Below are positions 19,206 to 28,102 of a stretch of DNA of 64,000 bases, in pieces. Location of the stretch: positions 1 through 64,000 of the forward strand of contig CAVXOE010000009.1 in assembly GCA_963763365.1 (NCBI GenBank). Reading direction: 5' to 3'. The number at the start of each line of letters is the position of its first letter. Position 1 is the first letter of the stretch. The position numbers and the translations under genes were made by a program. The notes beneath the pieces are model-generated. The model did no database searches. It worked only from the letters and a program-made list of their open reading frames with translations, and was not told the DNA's origin. The stretch comes from VAZQ01 sp963763365 (GTDB lineage: Bacteria; Pseudomonadota; Alphaproteobacteria; Rhizobiales; Xanthobacteraceae).

Positions 19206-20756
19206 ATGTCCGGACTGATCGCGACCATCGACCGCCGCCCGCAGGCGGCCTTTGCGGTGTTCCTGGCTCTCCATTTCGTGGTTTGGACAGCGCTCCCCGC
19301 CCTGCTCTACCCCAACCTGCCGCTCGACCTGATCGAGGCCCTGACCTACGGCCGCGAATGGCAATTGGGCTACGACAAGCTGCCGCCGCTGCCGTGGTGG
19401 ACGATCGAAGCGGTCCATCAGGTGGTCGGGCTCGACACCGCCTACTACGCAGTCGCGCAGGCCGCGGTGGTTTCGGCCTTCGCGCTCGTCTGGGCGACCG
19501 CCCTGCCGCTCGTCGGGGCCCGTCGCGCGCTGGTCGCGCTGCTGATCATCGATGGCCTGCACTACTTCCACTTCACGGCCGCGAAATTCAATCACGACGT
19601 CATCCAACTGCCGTTCTGGGCATTGGCCGGCTACGCCTTCCACGCCGGCCTCCGGCACGGACGCCTGCGCGATTGGATCCTGCTCGGGATTGCCGTCGGG
19701 ATTTCGCTGTGGGCGAAATACTTCGTGGTCGTGCTGGCGGCGCCGCTCGCGCTGTTCCTCCTCATCGACCGCGACGCCCGCAAGGCGCTCGCCACGCCCG
19801 GTCCCTATATCGCGGTCGCGGTCGCGCTCGCGATCATGACGCCGCACCTGATCTGGCTGGTGCAGAACGATTTCCTGCCGTTCGCCTATGCGGAAGCGCG
19901 CGCCAAGCCGTCGCGCGGGCTGCTCGATCATGTGCTGCATCCGGCGGCGTTCGTGATCGGACAACTGGTGTTCATGCTGCCCGCGCTGCTGATCGCCGCC
20001 GTGCTGGCCTGGCCGCGCCCGAAGGAAAAGGCCGCGGCGGCGGCCGACGCATTCGACCGCCGCATCGTCATGCTGTTGGCGTTCGGCCCCGCCGCCGCCG
20101 TCCTGCTGCTGACGATTGCGACTGGCCGCGGGACGATCGCAATGTGGGGCTATCCATTGTGGCTCTTCCTCGGGCTGTGGATCGTGCTCGCGGTGCCGAG
20201 CGCGATCGAGCCCGCCCGCATGGCGCGCGTCGTGACGACCTGGGCGGTGGTGTTCACGGTTTTCGCCGCGGTCTTCTTCGCAAGCTACGAGATCATGCCG
20301 CGCTACGATCACCGCTATCGCGCGGTGCACTATCCGGGCAACCGCCTCGGCGAAGAGCTGGCGCTCCGCTTCCGCGCCGCCACCGGACGGCCGCTGACCT
20401 ACGTGATCGGCACGATGTGGGACGGCGGCAACGCCGCGCATTACGCGGCCGAGCAGCCGCGCGTGCTGATCGACGGCATTCCGAAGCGCGCGCCCTGGAT
20501 CGATCTCGGCGATCTGCGCTCAAAGGGCGCCGTGGTGGTGTGGACCGACGGCGACCCGAACGTCATGCCGGTAGCCTATCGCTCGCTCGCCGGCGACGCG
20601 CAGGTGCAGCCGCCGTTCACGCTGCCGTTCCGGCGCGGCGATCACGTTCTCACGGTCGGCTGGGCGATCCTGCGGCCGCAGCCGGCGTTTGCGCTGGGGT
20701 CGGCATTGGAAACAACACGCGCAGTTGTCATGCCCGCGAAAGCGGGCATCCAGTAA
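19206..20756 (+). CDS. GT39-family (ArnT/PMT-like) membrane glycosyltransferase
   Basis: A 516-residue polytopic protein with about ten hydrophobic segments, probably transferring sugar from a polyprenyl-phosphate donor. The first periplasmic loop has LPLDLIEALTYGREWQLGYDKLPPLPWW, which carries the acidic residues typical of GT-C enzymes. A soluble C-terminal part follows (MWDGGNAAHYAAEQ). The last residues (VVMPAKAGIQ) are encoded by an intergenic palindromic repeat starting at 20728, so the original C-terminus was probably shorter or different. Confidence 0.8.
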   Translation: MSGLIATIDRRPQAAFAVFLALHFVVWTALPALLYPNLPLDLIEALTYGREWQLGYDKLPPLPWWTIEAVHQVVGLDTAYYAVAQAAVVSAFALVWATALPLVGARRALVALLIIDGLHYFHFTAAKFNHDVIQLPFWALAGYAFHAGLRHGRLRDWILLGIAVGISLWAKYFVVVLAAPLALFLLIDRDARKALATPGPYIAVAVALAIMTPHLIWLVQNDFLPFAYAEARAKPSRGLLDHVLHPAAFVIGQLVFMLPALLIAAVLAWPRPKEKAAAAADAFDRRIVMLLAFGPAAAVLLLTIATGRGTIAMWGYPLWLFLGLWIVLAVPSAIEPARMARVVTTWAVVFTVFAAVFFASYEIMPRYDHRYRAVHYPGNRLGEELALRFRAATGRPLTYVIGTMWDGGNAAHYAAEQPRVLIDGIPKRAPWIDLGDLRSKGAVVVWTDGDPNVMPVAYRSLAGDAQVQPPFTLPFRRGDHVLTVGWAILRPQPAFALGSALETTRAVVMPAKAGIQ

Positions 20757-20806
20757 ATCGACAGAAGACTGGATTCCGGCTCTCGCTACGCTCGGCCGGA
20801 ATGACA
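20728..20806. repeat. intergenic palindrome (MPAKAGIQ type) overlapping the GT39 stop
   Basis: GTCATGCCCGCGAAAGCGGG and a following CATCCAG form one arm. The other arm is CTGGATTCCGG...CCGGAATGAC, ending at 20806. This belongs to the GTCAT(T/G)CCCGCGAAAGCGGG element family, which recurs at 31414, 44584 and 45273 in this window. It lies between convergent genes and may act as a bidirectional terminator. Confidence 0.75.
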
Positions 20807-20819
20807 GCGAAACAGGACG

Positions 20820-22166
20820 TCAATTCACCGCGCGGATCAGTTTCGCGACCTTGTCGAAGATCTCGCCGATCTGCCCCTCGGTCATGATCAGCGGCGGGGT
20901 GAGCGCGAGCGTGTCGCCGACCGCGCGCAGCGTGATGTTCTCCTGGTTGAAGGCGCGGTCCATGATCTCGAAGCCGCGCTTGCCGACCGCATCCGGCCGC
21001 GACGCGAGGTCGATGCCGCAGACGAGCCCGACCACGCGGATGTCGAGCACGCCGGGCAGGCCCTTGAGGCTCATCGCGGCGTCGGCCCACTTGGGCTCCA
21101 GCGCCTTGGCACGCTCGAACAGCTTCTCCTCGCGGTAGAGCGCGAGCGTCGCGAGCCCCGCCGCGCAGGCGAGCGGATGCGCCGAATAGGTGTAGCCGTG
21201 GAACAGCTCGACGACATGCTCGGGCCCGCGCATGAAGGCGTCGTAGATCGGCTTGCGCACGATCACGCCGCCCATCGGCACGCTGCCCGAGGTGATGCCC
21301 TTGGCGAACGTGATCATGTCGGGCACGACGCCATAGCGCTCGGCCGCGAACGGATAGCCGAGCCGGCCGAAGCCGGTGATGACTTCGTCGAAGATGAGCA
21401 GGATGCCGTACTTGTCGCAGATCGCGCGCAGCCGCGGCAGGTAGCCCTTGGGCGAGGGCAGCACGCCGGTCGAGCCGGCCATCGGCTCGACGATCACGGC
21501 CGCGATGGTGGACGGATCGTGCAACGCGGCGATCCGTTCGAGTTCATCCGCAAGATGCGCGCCCCACTCCGGCTCGCCCTTGCTGAACGCCTGGTGTTCG
21601 CGGTTGTAGGTCGACGGCAGGTGGTCGACGCCCGCCAGCATCGCGCCGAAATGCTTGCGGTTGTTGACGATGCCGCCGACCGAGATGCCGCCGAAGCCGA
21701 CGCCGTGATAGCCGCGCTCGCGTCCGATCAGGCGGGTGCGGGCGGCTTCGCCGCGCACATTGTGATAGGCGAGCGCGACCTTGAGCGCGGTGTCGACCGC
21801 CTCCGAGCCCGAGTTGCAGAAGAACACGTGGTCGAGATCGGCCGGCGCCAGCGCAGCGACGCGGCTTGCGAGCTCGAACGCCTTGGGATGGCCGAACTGG
21901 AAGGCCGGCGCATAGTCGAGCTCGGCCGCCTGGCGCTGGATCGCCTCGACGATCGGATCGCGGTTGTGGCCGGCGTTGGTGCACCACATGCCGGCGGCGG
22001 CGTCGATCACCGCGCGGCCGTCGGCGGTGTAGTAGAACATGTCCTTGGCGCGCACGATCATGCGCGGCGATTTCTTGAACGCGCGGTTGGCGGTGAACGG
22101 CATCCAGAACGATTCGAGGTCGTTGGGGACGCTGGTGGCGACGGGGGATCGTTGCGCTTGCGACAT
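20820..22166 (-). CDS. class III (omega) aminotransferase, beta-alanine–pyruvate type
   Basis: A 448-residue PLP enzyme that moves an amino group from an omega-amino acid or amine to pyruvate. Key positions are the PLP-contact CNSGSEAVDTA (about residues 117–127), Asp260 in IFDEVITGFGR, and Schiff-base Lys289 in TFAKGITSG. The sequence SFWMPFTANRAFK at the N-terminus is typical of beta-alanine:pyruvate transaminases. Start MSQAQRS (22166) is preferred over the upstream in-frame ATG at 22193, which lies close to a repeat. The exact substrate is not fixed by context. Confidence 0.9.
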   Translation of the reverse strand: MSQAQRSPVATSVPNDLESFWMPFTANRAFKKSPRMIVRAKDMFYYTADGRAVIDAAAGMWCTNAGHNRDPIVEAIQRQAAELDYAPAFQFGHPKAFELASRVAALAPADLDHVFFCNSGSEAVDTALKVALAYHNVRGEAARTRLIGRERGYHGVGFGGISVGGIVNNRKHFGAMLAGVDHLPSTYNREHQAFSKGEPEWGAHLADELERIAALHDPSTIAAVIVEPMAGSTGVLPSPKGYLPRLRAICDKYGILLIFDEVITGFGRLGYPFAAERYGVVPDMITFAKGITSGSVPMGGVIVRKPIYDAFMRGPEHVVELFHGYTYSAHPLACAAGLATLALYREEKLFERAKALEPKWADAAMSLKGLPGVLDIRVVGLVCGIDLASRPDAVGKRGFEIMDRAFNQENITLRAVGDTLALTPPLIMTEGQIGEIFDKVAKLIRAVN

Positions 22167-22186
22167 GATTGCCTCGATGTTTCTCG

Positions 22187-22297
22187 GCCTCATGCTGAGG
22201 AGTGGCCGAAGGCCGCGTCTCGAAGCATGGCCGCAAGTTCTGTTCTCGCCGCCATCCTTCGAGACGCGCGCCTTCGGCGGCTCCTCAGGATGAGGCC
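22187..22297. repeat. intergenic palindrome (GGCCTCATGCTGAGGAG...CTCCTCAGGATGAGGCC type)
   Basis: An inverted repeat of about 110 bp whose arms begin GGCCTCATGCTGAGGAG and end CTCCTCAGGATGAGGCC. Inner arms contain CGTCTCGAAG and CTTCGAGACG. It is a common Rhizobiales intergenic palindrome and sits between the divergent aminotransferase and hisS. Confidence 0.75.
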
Positions 22298-22371
22298 GGA
22301 ATGGGATCGTGCGCTCGGTTTATCCGCTTTTGCGCGTAATGACAAAAGCACGACGCGGCTGGTACCAACTC

Positions 22372-22399
22372 GTTGACAGTCAACACGTTTACGTAAAGT
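22372..22399 (+). promoter_or_regulatory. possible hisS promoter with short inverted repeat
   Basis: GTTGACAGTCAAC at 22372–22384 is a perfect 6-1-6 inverted repeat containing a TTGACA −35-like hexamer. TAAAGT at 22394–22399 could be the −10, but the 15-base spacing is short. The hisS ATG follows at 22412. This is a weak prediction. Confidence 0.3.
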
Positions 22400-22411
22400 C
22401 GACACGCACGC

Positions 22412-24001
22412 ATGGCCGACAAATCCGGAAAATCCAACAAGCTCAAGGCGCGGCTGCCGCGCGGGCTCGAAGATCGCGGGCCGGCCGAGATCGCCGCCAC
22501 GCGCAAGATGACCGACGCGATCCGCGCGGTCTACGAGCGCTACGGCTTCGAGCCGGTGGAGACGCCGGCGATCGAATACACCGACGCGCTCGGCAAGTTC
22601 CTGCCCGACCAGGACCGGCCGAACGAGGGCGTGTTCTCGTTCCAGGACGACGACGAGCAGTGGCTGTCGCTGCGCTACGATCTGACCGCGCCGCTTGCGC
22701 GTCATGTCGCGGAGAATTTCCAGAACATCGCGCTGCCGTATCGCAGCTATCGCTTCGGCTGGGTGTTTCGCAACGAGAAGCCGGGGCCGGGACGCTTCCG
22801 CCAGTTCATGCAGTTCGACGCCGACACGGTGGGCGCGGCGAGCATGGCGGCGGACGCCGAGATTTGCATGATGGCCGCCGACACGATGGAGGCGCTGGGC
22901 GATCCCGCGCGGCAGCTACGTGGTGAAGGTGAACAATCGCAAGGTGCTCGATGGCGTAATGGAGGCGATCGGACTCGGTGGCGAGGAGAATGCGGGTAAG
23001 CGGCTCACTGTCTTGCGCGCGATCGACAAGCTGGATCGGCTTAGGGCGGACGGCGTGCGTGATGCTGCTTGGCGAAGGACGCAAAGACGAAAGTGGGGAT
23101 TTCACCAAGGGCGCTGGAACTTCGACGACAAATGCAGAATACTGCGTTTTGAATTCTTGCTCGACGCAGCATCGATTTGCGTCGAACTCGAACTGTCAAT
23201 GACCGACATGACGACGCTCTGATTACGATCCGCCAGTACGAGCGAGCCTGCATATTTCGATGAGGACGCTATCGAGAGTGCGATCGATGGATCGAAGCTT
23301 GGATGAACTAGTCGCGAACTGGCATCGAGAATTGCAGCACATTGCAAACTTGTGCTGCATGCCGGTTATGCGACGATCGCATTCGCATCGATCCATCCGT
23401 CGTCCGCGGCCTCGAATACTACACCGGCCCGGTCTACGAGGTTGAACTGCTGCTGGAGACGAAAGACGAGAAGGGCCGGCCGGTGCGCTTCGGCTCGGTC
23501 GGCGGCGGCGGGCGCTACGACGGACTCGTGTCGCGCTTTCGCGGCGAGCCGGTGCCGGCGACCGGTTTCTCGATCGGCGTCTCGCGTTTGCAGGCTGCGC
23601 TCACGCTGATCGGCAAGCTCGACTCAAAGCCCGCGCCCGGTCCGGTCCTCGTCACGGTGTTCGGCGGCGACATCGCGCATTACCAGAAGCTCGTCGCGAT
23701 GCTGCGCAACGCCGGCATCCGCGCCGAGATGTATCTCGGCAATCCGAAGCACAATCTCGGCCAGCAGATGAAATACGCCGACCGCCGCCATTCGCCCTGC
23801 GCGATCATCCAGGGCTCGAACGAGCGCGAGAAGGGCGAGGTGCAGATCAAGGACCTGATCCTCGGCGCCGGGCTGACGGCGATCAAGGACCGCGACGAGT
23901 ATCTCAAGAAGCAGGCGGAGGCGCAGATGGCGGTGCCCGAGCTCGAACTGGTCGAGGCCGTGCAGAGCGTGCTCGCACGCCATAACGTGAGGTGGGATTG
24001 A
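22412..24001 (+). pseudogene. hisS: histidine–tRNA ligase with a scrambled centre (multiple frameshifts)
   Basis: Charges tRNA-His. The first part (22412 to about 22905) is an intact HisRS N-terminus with motif 2 (RSYRFGWVFRNEKPGPGRFRQF). The last part (about 23375–24001) is intact from DDRIRIDPSVVRGLEYYTGP through the anticodon-binding domain. Between them, HisRS-like pieces occur in different frames: SYVVKVNNRKVLDGV (about 22910), LLGEGRKDESGDFTKG (about 23063), and ELASRIAA...LHAGY (about 23315–23370). In-frame stops include TGA near 23195 and TGA near 23219. Several indels are needed to join these pieces. The centre is also lower in GC. It is either a poorly assembled patch or a genuinely decayed copy; no other hisS is in the window. 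Confidence 0.85.
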
Positions 24002-24052
24002 GTCCGTCGCCCGCGGCGCGTGAAAAATGCGCGAATACCGACACCAGCCAAA

Positions 24053-24601
24053 TCAATGCTTCGGCAACAGCCCCTTCGGCAGGCCCTGCATCAGGTTCTG
24101 CATGTCGCGGATGTTCACCTTGCGGCCGCCCGCCATGATCATGTCGCCGGGCTTCTGGTCGGCCAGGCACGCGCTGAGCCACTTCGCCTCGATGGTCATG
24201 TTGCTGGTGCCGTCGGCCGGCATGCCGGGAATGTTCGGCCCGCCTTCGCGCTTCGAATTCACCTTGACGGTGTAGGCGCTGTTGAAGTCGCCGGTGACGA
24301 CGCCGTGCGAGGTCGAGGTGGTCGCGCCGAACTTGCAGACCGAGTCGACCACGATGGTCGAACCGACCTTCTGCACGTCCTGCTTCGAGCACGCGTCCTT
24401 GCGCAAGTCCCCGCCGATCGAATTCATCAGCTTGTCGGTCTCGGCGTCGATGCAATGCTGCGCGGTCTGCGGCGGCAGGCTGCGGCCCTCCATCGTCATC
24501 TTGATCTCCCACAGCCCCGGCTTGCGGGCGGGCAGGTCGAGCGCGGCGGCCGGCGTGGCGCAGAGAACCGCGATGGCGGCGAGCAGCAGGTATCGGCGCA
24601 T
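24053..24601 (-). CDS. DUF3617 family exported protein
   Basis: A 182-residue protein with a signal peptide (MRRYLLLAAIAVLCATPAAA). The start of the mature part, RKPGLWEIKMTM, is the DUF3617 hallmark ('G-x-W-E'). Cysteines in QHCID, DACSK and VCKFG are probably paired in the periplasm. Function is unknown. Start MRRYL (24601) is chosen because it begins the signal peptide. It is convergent with hisS. Confidence 0.8.
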   Translation of the reverse strand: MRRYLLLAAIAVLCATPAAALDLPARKPGLWEIKMTMEGRSLPPQTAQHCIDAETDKLMNSIGGDLRKDACSKQDVQKVGSTIVVDSVCKFGATTSTSHGVVTGDFNSAYTVKVNSKREGGPNIPGMPADGTSNMTIEAKWLSACLADQKPGDMIMAGGRKVNIRDMQNLMQGLPKGLLPKH

Positions 24602-24724
24602 GAATTCACCCCTCACGACGTGACACGAGGCGAACCTTCTCGCCCGCACTGTGAGGGAATCATGGCAGCGAGGGGCGCAACGTCTTGCACGTCGCTCGCA
24701 TGCGGCGAAGCGTTGGGTATTCCG

Positions 24725-25066
24725 TTACTTCGTCCAGACTTGGTGGTCCGGACGCGGCAGGCAGGTATTGCGGGTCGCTACCGCCGGCAGGGCGTAGCGG
24801 TCGACATAGGGCGACCATAGGCAGCGGAAGGCGATGTAATCGCCGTACTGCCGGTGCACGCTGGTGATGCGCGGATACTTGTCCCAGCGGGCGCAGTATT
24901 CGGCGGCGATCCGCGGCGCCAGCGCCTCGGTCTCGCACGACCACGAGATGATGCCGCCGGTGTCGTTGCCGGAATAGACCAGCCGGTCGCCCGCGTCGGC
25001 TCGCACCCCGGCGAGCATCAGCATCGCTCCGACCACGCACACGACCCACGCGCCACGCATCGCCAC
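24725..25066 (-). CDS. small exported hypothetical protein
   Basis: A 113-residue protein with a signal peptide ending near VRADA. The mature part of about 90 residues has four Cys (SWSCETE, EYCARWD, FRCLWSP, NTCLPR) and several aromatic residues, suggesting a small disulfide-bonded periplasmic protein. I recognise no family. It is upstream of the DUF3617 gene on the same strand (123 bp gap). Confidence 0.65.
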   Translation of the reverse strand: MAMRGAWVVCVVGAMLMLAGVRADAGDRLVYSGNDTGGIISWSCETEALAPRIAAEYCARWDKYPRITSVHRQYGDYIAFRCLWSPYVDRYALPAVATRNTCLPRPDHQVWTK

Positions 25067-25176
25067 ATCCCCTACCAGCGCGAAAGTCTAGTCGGCGGAC
25101 GGATCGATTCAAAGGCAGGCCGCGTCAATGGCGACGGAGAATCGCGGTGCGATGCAAACGGGCCACACTCACGATT

Positions 25177-25265
25177 CGTCATGCCCGCACTTGTCGCGGG
25201 CATCCACGTCTTAAGACCGCACCAAATCAAAGACGTGGATGCGCGGGTCAAGCCCGCGCATGACG
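25177..25265. repeat. intergenic palindrome (CGTCATGCCCGC...GCGCATGACG type)
   Basis: Arms CGTCATGCCCGC...GGGCATCCACGTCTT and AAGACGTGGATGCGCGGG...CGCGCATGACG flank a short loop. Related elements are at 29265–29353 and, more distantly, at 32517–32603. It separates the small exported gene from the thioesterase. Confidence 0.75.
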
Positions 25266-25273
25266 GCCCGGCG

Positions 25274-25759
25274 TCAGATGAGCGCGTAGGCGCTCGCGAC
25301 CATGCCGACCGGGCGCTTGTCGACCGCACTATAGAGCATCACCCGTCCGAAGCTCGTGGTCCGCCCGATCCGGACCACGCGCGCGTCCGCCACGAGATCG
25401 AACGTGACCGGGCGCAGGAAATGCGTGGTCTGGTCGATCGGGCTCATCGGCTTGTAGCCGTTCCAGGCGGCCGAGCAGGCGACCATCATGGCGGAATCGG
25501 CCAGCGCCGTCAGTGCCTGCGCGCAGACGATGCCGCCTTCGCGGCAGATCTTGCGCGAAAACGGCAACCGCAGCACCGCGCCCGGCTGCCAGTCCGCGGG
25601 CGCGCCCGGCGGCCGGCCGGCCTCAACGGCTTCGACCAGCAAGCCCAGGTCCTGCACCCATGGTGCGAAGACCTCTGTCAGCAGGCGTCCTGCCGCCTGC
25701 AGACCGAACAAGGGCTCGACGATGTCGAGCCGGCGAGCTTCAAGCATCGCATTCCCCAT
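25274..25759 (-). CDS. PaaI-type hotdog-fold acyl-CoA thioesterase
   Basis: A 161-residue hotdog protein likely to hydrolyse an acyl-CoA thioester. The central helix GGIVCAQALTALADSAMM and the following strand PMSPIDQTTHFLRPV match the PaaI/YbgC-type fold. The pattern ALADSAM gives the usual acidic residue. The substrate is unknown. The start could be 25759 (MGNAM) or 25747 (MLEARR). Confidence 0.72.
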   Translation of the reverse strand: MGNAMLEARRLDIVEPLFGLQAAGRLLTEVFAPWVQDLGLLVEAVEAGRPPGAPADWQPGAVLRLPFSRKICREGGIVCAQALTALADSAMMVACSAAWNGYKPMSPIDQTTHFLRPVTFDLVADARVVRIGRTTSFGRVMLYSAVDKRPVGMVASAYALI

Positions 25760-26079
25760 CAGTGCTCGACGCGATACTTACGAGCTCAGCGATTCATTGC
25801 GCACAATGTACGGAAATTCGCGCTCCGGCGGTAGCCGTCACCGGCCCGCCGCTTGTGGCCAAGTTGTGGATCAACCTCAGCGCGCGACCGGAACCTCCGC
25901 ACAAATCCAACGTGCGACGATTGTAACCCCGCAACTCCAAAGGCTTGATGACAGGCGATGCGGCTCGTTGCCGGCCCGCCACAGTCGCGCGCATTCTGCT
26001 GGCCGATGGCCGTCATATCTTGATTCCGCCTCTCGCGCGGGCCACCGTCATCGCAGTTGGCGTGCGAGGGAGCGTAACG
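25760..26079. other. intergenic region with no recognisable gene
   Basis: About 320 bases between divergent genes. Open frames here are short and featureless. It should contain the promoters of the thioesterase and of the exported protein at 26080, but I see no clear motif beyond the GAGGGAG ribosome site at the right end. Confidence 0.4.
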
Positions 26080-26538
26080 ATGTCGGCCCGCGGCTGGTTG
26101 CTTGGTTTGGCGCTTGCGATTTCGTTCGCCGCGACTTCGGCCAATACCGCGCGCGCGGCGAACTGGCTGGAGATGAACTTCTGGCTGTCCGGTCCGCGCT
26201 ACGACGGCATCCTGCCCTCCTGCGACGCGGAGGCCGCGCTCTACAAGATCTCCTCGCGCTTCAACATGCGCGAGAACGATTTCTGGAACACCGACCTGAA
26301 AATCCTCGGCTTCGAGCACGTCCGCGAGACCGCATTCCGGCCGTGGGCGGCCAACACCATTCCGCGGCGCTTTTGCAGCGCCATCGTGCAGGTGTCGGAT
26401 GGCCGGCGCACCGCGGTGCACTATTCGATTGCCGAGGACACCGGGATGATCGGCATGACCTGGGGCGTCGAGTGGTGCGTGGTCGGGCTCGACCGCAACT
26501 GGGCCTTTAATCCGGCCTGCAAGATGGCGCGGCCCTGA
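26080..26538 (+). CDS. exported hypothetical protein
   Basis: A 152-residue protein with a clear signal peptide (residues 1 to about 26, ending NTARAA). The mature part has NWLEMNFWLSGPRYDG and conserved-looking Cys (LPSCDAEA, RRFCSA, EWCVVG, NPACKM). The ATG at 26080 is preceded by GAGGGAG. The frame is open upstream to 25945, but that part is not signal-like. I do not recognise the family; it looks like a small periplasmic protein. Confidence 0.7.
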   Translation: MSARGWLLGLALAISFAATSANTARAANWLEMNFWLSGPRYDGILPSCDAEAALYKISSRFNMRENDFWNTDLKILGFEHVRETAFRPWAANTIPRRFCSAIVQVSDGRRTAVHYSIAEDTGMIGMTWGVEWCVVGLDRNWAFNPACKMARP

Positions 26539-26710
26539 TCCCAGTCGCGACCTACCGTCCGCCACAGCCAGTTTCCTCGATTCGCTTCTGCCTGGCCGCC
26601 GGTTTCGCGTGCGAACGGCCACGGCTGAATCCAGGATCGGCTGGTTGACGGCCATCCGGGCGCTGAGCATCATGCCCGCCTCACCTCCCCCTCATTGCGA
26701 GCCGGCCGCC

Positions 26711-27844
26711 ATGACGCAGCACCAGAAACTCGACCCCACCACCATCCACGACACGCCGGCGAAGGTGAGCGACCTGCTCAACCTGCATGAGATCGTCGCC
26801 AAGGCGCGGCAGAACCTCAACCAGAACGACTGGGATTACATCGTCGGCGGGGCGGAGTCGGAGACCACGCTGCGAAGGAACCGCATGGCGCTGGAGACGC
26901 TCGCGTTCCGCCCGCGCATCCTGCGCGACGTGAGCAATGTCGAGGCCTCGACCAATGAGTTCGGCCGCAAGATGCGGCTGCCGCTGATCTTCGCCCCTGT
27001 CGGCTCGCTCGAAAGCTTCCATCCGGAGGGTGCCGCCTCGGTCGTGCGCGCGGCCGGGCAATTCGGCGTCGGCCATATGCTGAGCTCGGTCTGCGACCCG
27101 GGGCTCGAGGAACTGGCCGAGATCGCGCCCGATGCGCTGCGCCTCTATCAGCTTTACGTGCGCGGCGACGCCGACTGGGTGGACGACCATGTCGAGCGCG
27201 CCATCAAGCACGGCTATTCGGCGTTCGCGCTCACGGTCGATACCGCGCACTACAGCCGGCGCGAGCGCGATATCGCCAAGCGCTTCGTCACCGCGGGGCG
27301 GCGTCGCGTGCAGAACCGGGCCTTCCAGGCGGGGCTCGACTGGAAGACGGTCGAGCGCATCAAGAAGAAGTTCAAGATTCCGCTCGCCATCAAGGGCGTC
27401 GCCACCGGCGAGGACGCACGCATCGCCGTCGAGCATGGCGTCGAGTGGGTTTATGTGTCGAACCACGGCGGGCGCCAGCTCGATCACGGCCGCGGCTCGG
27501 TCGACGTGCTGCCCGAGGTGGCCGATGCGGTTGCCGGGCGCGCCAAGGTGATCGTCGACGGCTCGATCTGCCGCGGCTCCGACATCGTCAAGGCGATCGC
27601 CTCCGGGGCCGACCTCGTCGCCATGGGCCGCATGCAGTGCTTCGCGCTCGGCGCGGCCGGCGAAGCGGGTGTGCTGCGGCTCCTGGAGTTGCTGGAGGAC
27701 GAGATGCAGCGCTCGATGGGGCTGTTGGGCGTCTCAAAACTCACAGACCTCAACCGCTCCTACCTGCATGCTGCGCCGCCAACGCAGATGCCGCACGCTC
27801 TGAGCGCGTTCAACCTATTGAAGGTCGAGGACTACCGGTACTGA
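26711..27844 (+). CDS. FMN-dependent alpha-hydroxy-acid oxidase/dehydrogenase
   Basis: A 377-residue TIM-barrel flavoenzyme oxidising an L-2-hydroxy acid (lactate, glycolate or mandelate type) to the keto acid. Motifs are YIVGGAESETTLRRN (N-terminal), APVGSLESFHPEG, YQLYVRGD, the catalytic SNHGGRQLD loop, and the FMN phosphate site VIVDGSICRGSD. The usual family motif DGGIRRG is changed to DGSICRG here. Start 26711 (MTQHQK) is preferred; an ATG at 26672 is in frame. Lack of a long membrane loop argues against the membrane LldD type. Confidence 0.88.
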   Translation: MTQHQKLDPTTIHDTPAKVSDLLNLHEIVAKARQNLNQNDWDYIVGGAESETTLRRNRMALETLAFRPRILRDVSNVEASTNEFGRKMRLPLIFAPVGSLESFHPEGAASVVRAAGQFGVGHMLSSVCDPGLEELAEIAPDALRLYQLYVRGDADWVDDHVERAIKHGYSAFALTVDTAHYSRRERDIAKRFVTAGRRRVQNRAFQAGLDWKTVERIKKKFKIPLAIKGVATGEDARIAVEHGVEWVYVSNHGGRQLDHGRGSVDVLPEVADAVAGRAKVIVDGSICRGSDIVKAIASGADLVAMGRMQCFALGAAGEAGVLRLLELLEDEMQRSMGLLGVSKLTDLNRSYLHAAPPTQMPHALSAFNLLKVEDYRY

Positions 27845-27857
27845 CTTTCAAAGCAGC

Positions 27858-27877
27858 CATGCTATATTGTTTGCATG
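27858..27877 (+). promoter_or_regulatory. promoter/operator candidate of the toxin–antitoxin pair
   Basis: CATGC (27858–27862) and GCATG (27873–27877) form an inverted repeat around a TATATT −10-like hexamer at 27863–27868. The antitoxin ATG at 27875 is inside the right half-site, so the mRNA could be nearly leaderless and self-repressed. This is an inference from sequence only. Confidence 0.35.
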
Positions 27878-28096
27878 GCAAATAGATTTGCATCCAAGCC
27901 CGGACGGCGACGGACCACCATGGTCCCGGTGACCACCATGGAGGAGCTTCCCATCCTGACGGATGCTGAGCGTGCGGAACTCCTGGCCTCCCTAAAAGAA
28001 GCCGAAGGAGAGATCGAGGCCGGGCGGGGCGTCGACTACGATCCGAAGACGTTCAAGAATCGGCTCTTGCGGATTTATCACCGCGCAAAGCGGTAG
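27875..28096 (+). CDS. antitoxin of a type II ParE-like toxin–antitoxin pair
   Basis: A 73-residue acidic/basic protein (LTDAERAELLASLKEAEGEIEAG, then DYDPKTFKNRLLRIYH). It has the size and position expected of a ParD/RelB-like antitoxin but no clear ribbon-helix-helix or AbrB motif. Its stop is 6 bp before the toxin ATG, a typical toxin–antitoxin operon spacing. An alternative start is the ATG at 27920 (MVPVTTM). Confidence 0.72.
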   Translation: MANRFASKPGRRRTTMVPVTTMEELPILTDAERAELLASLKEAEGEIEAGRGVDYDPKTFKNRLLRIYHRAKR

Positions 28097-28102
28097 TCCG
28101 CA

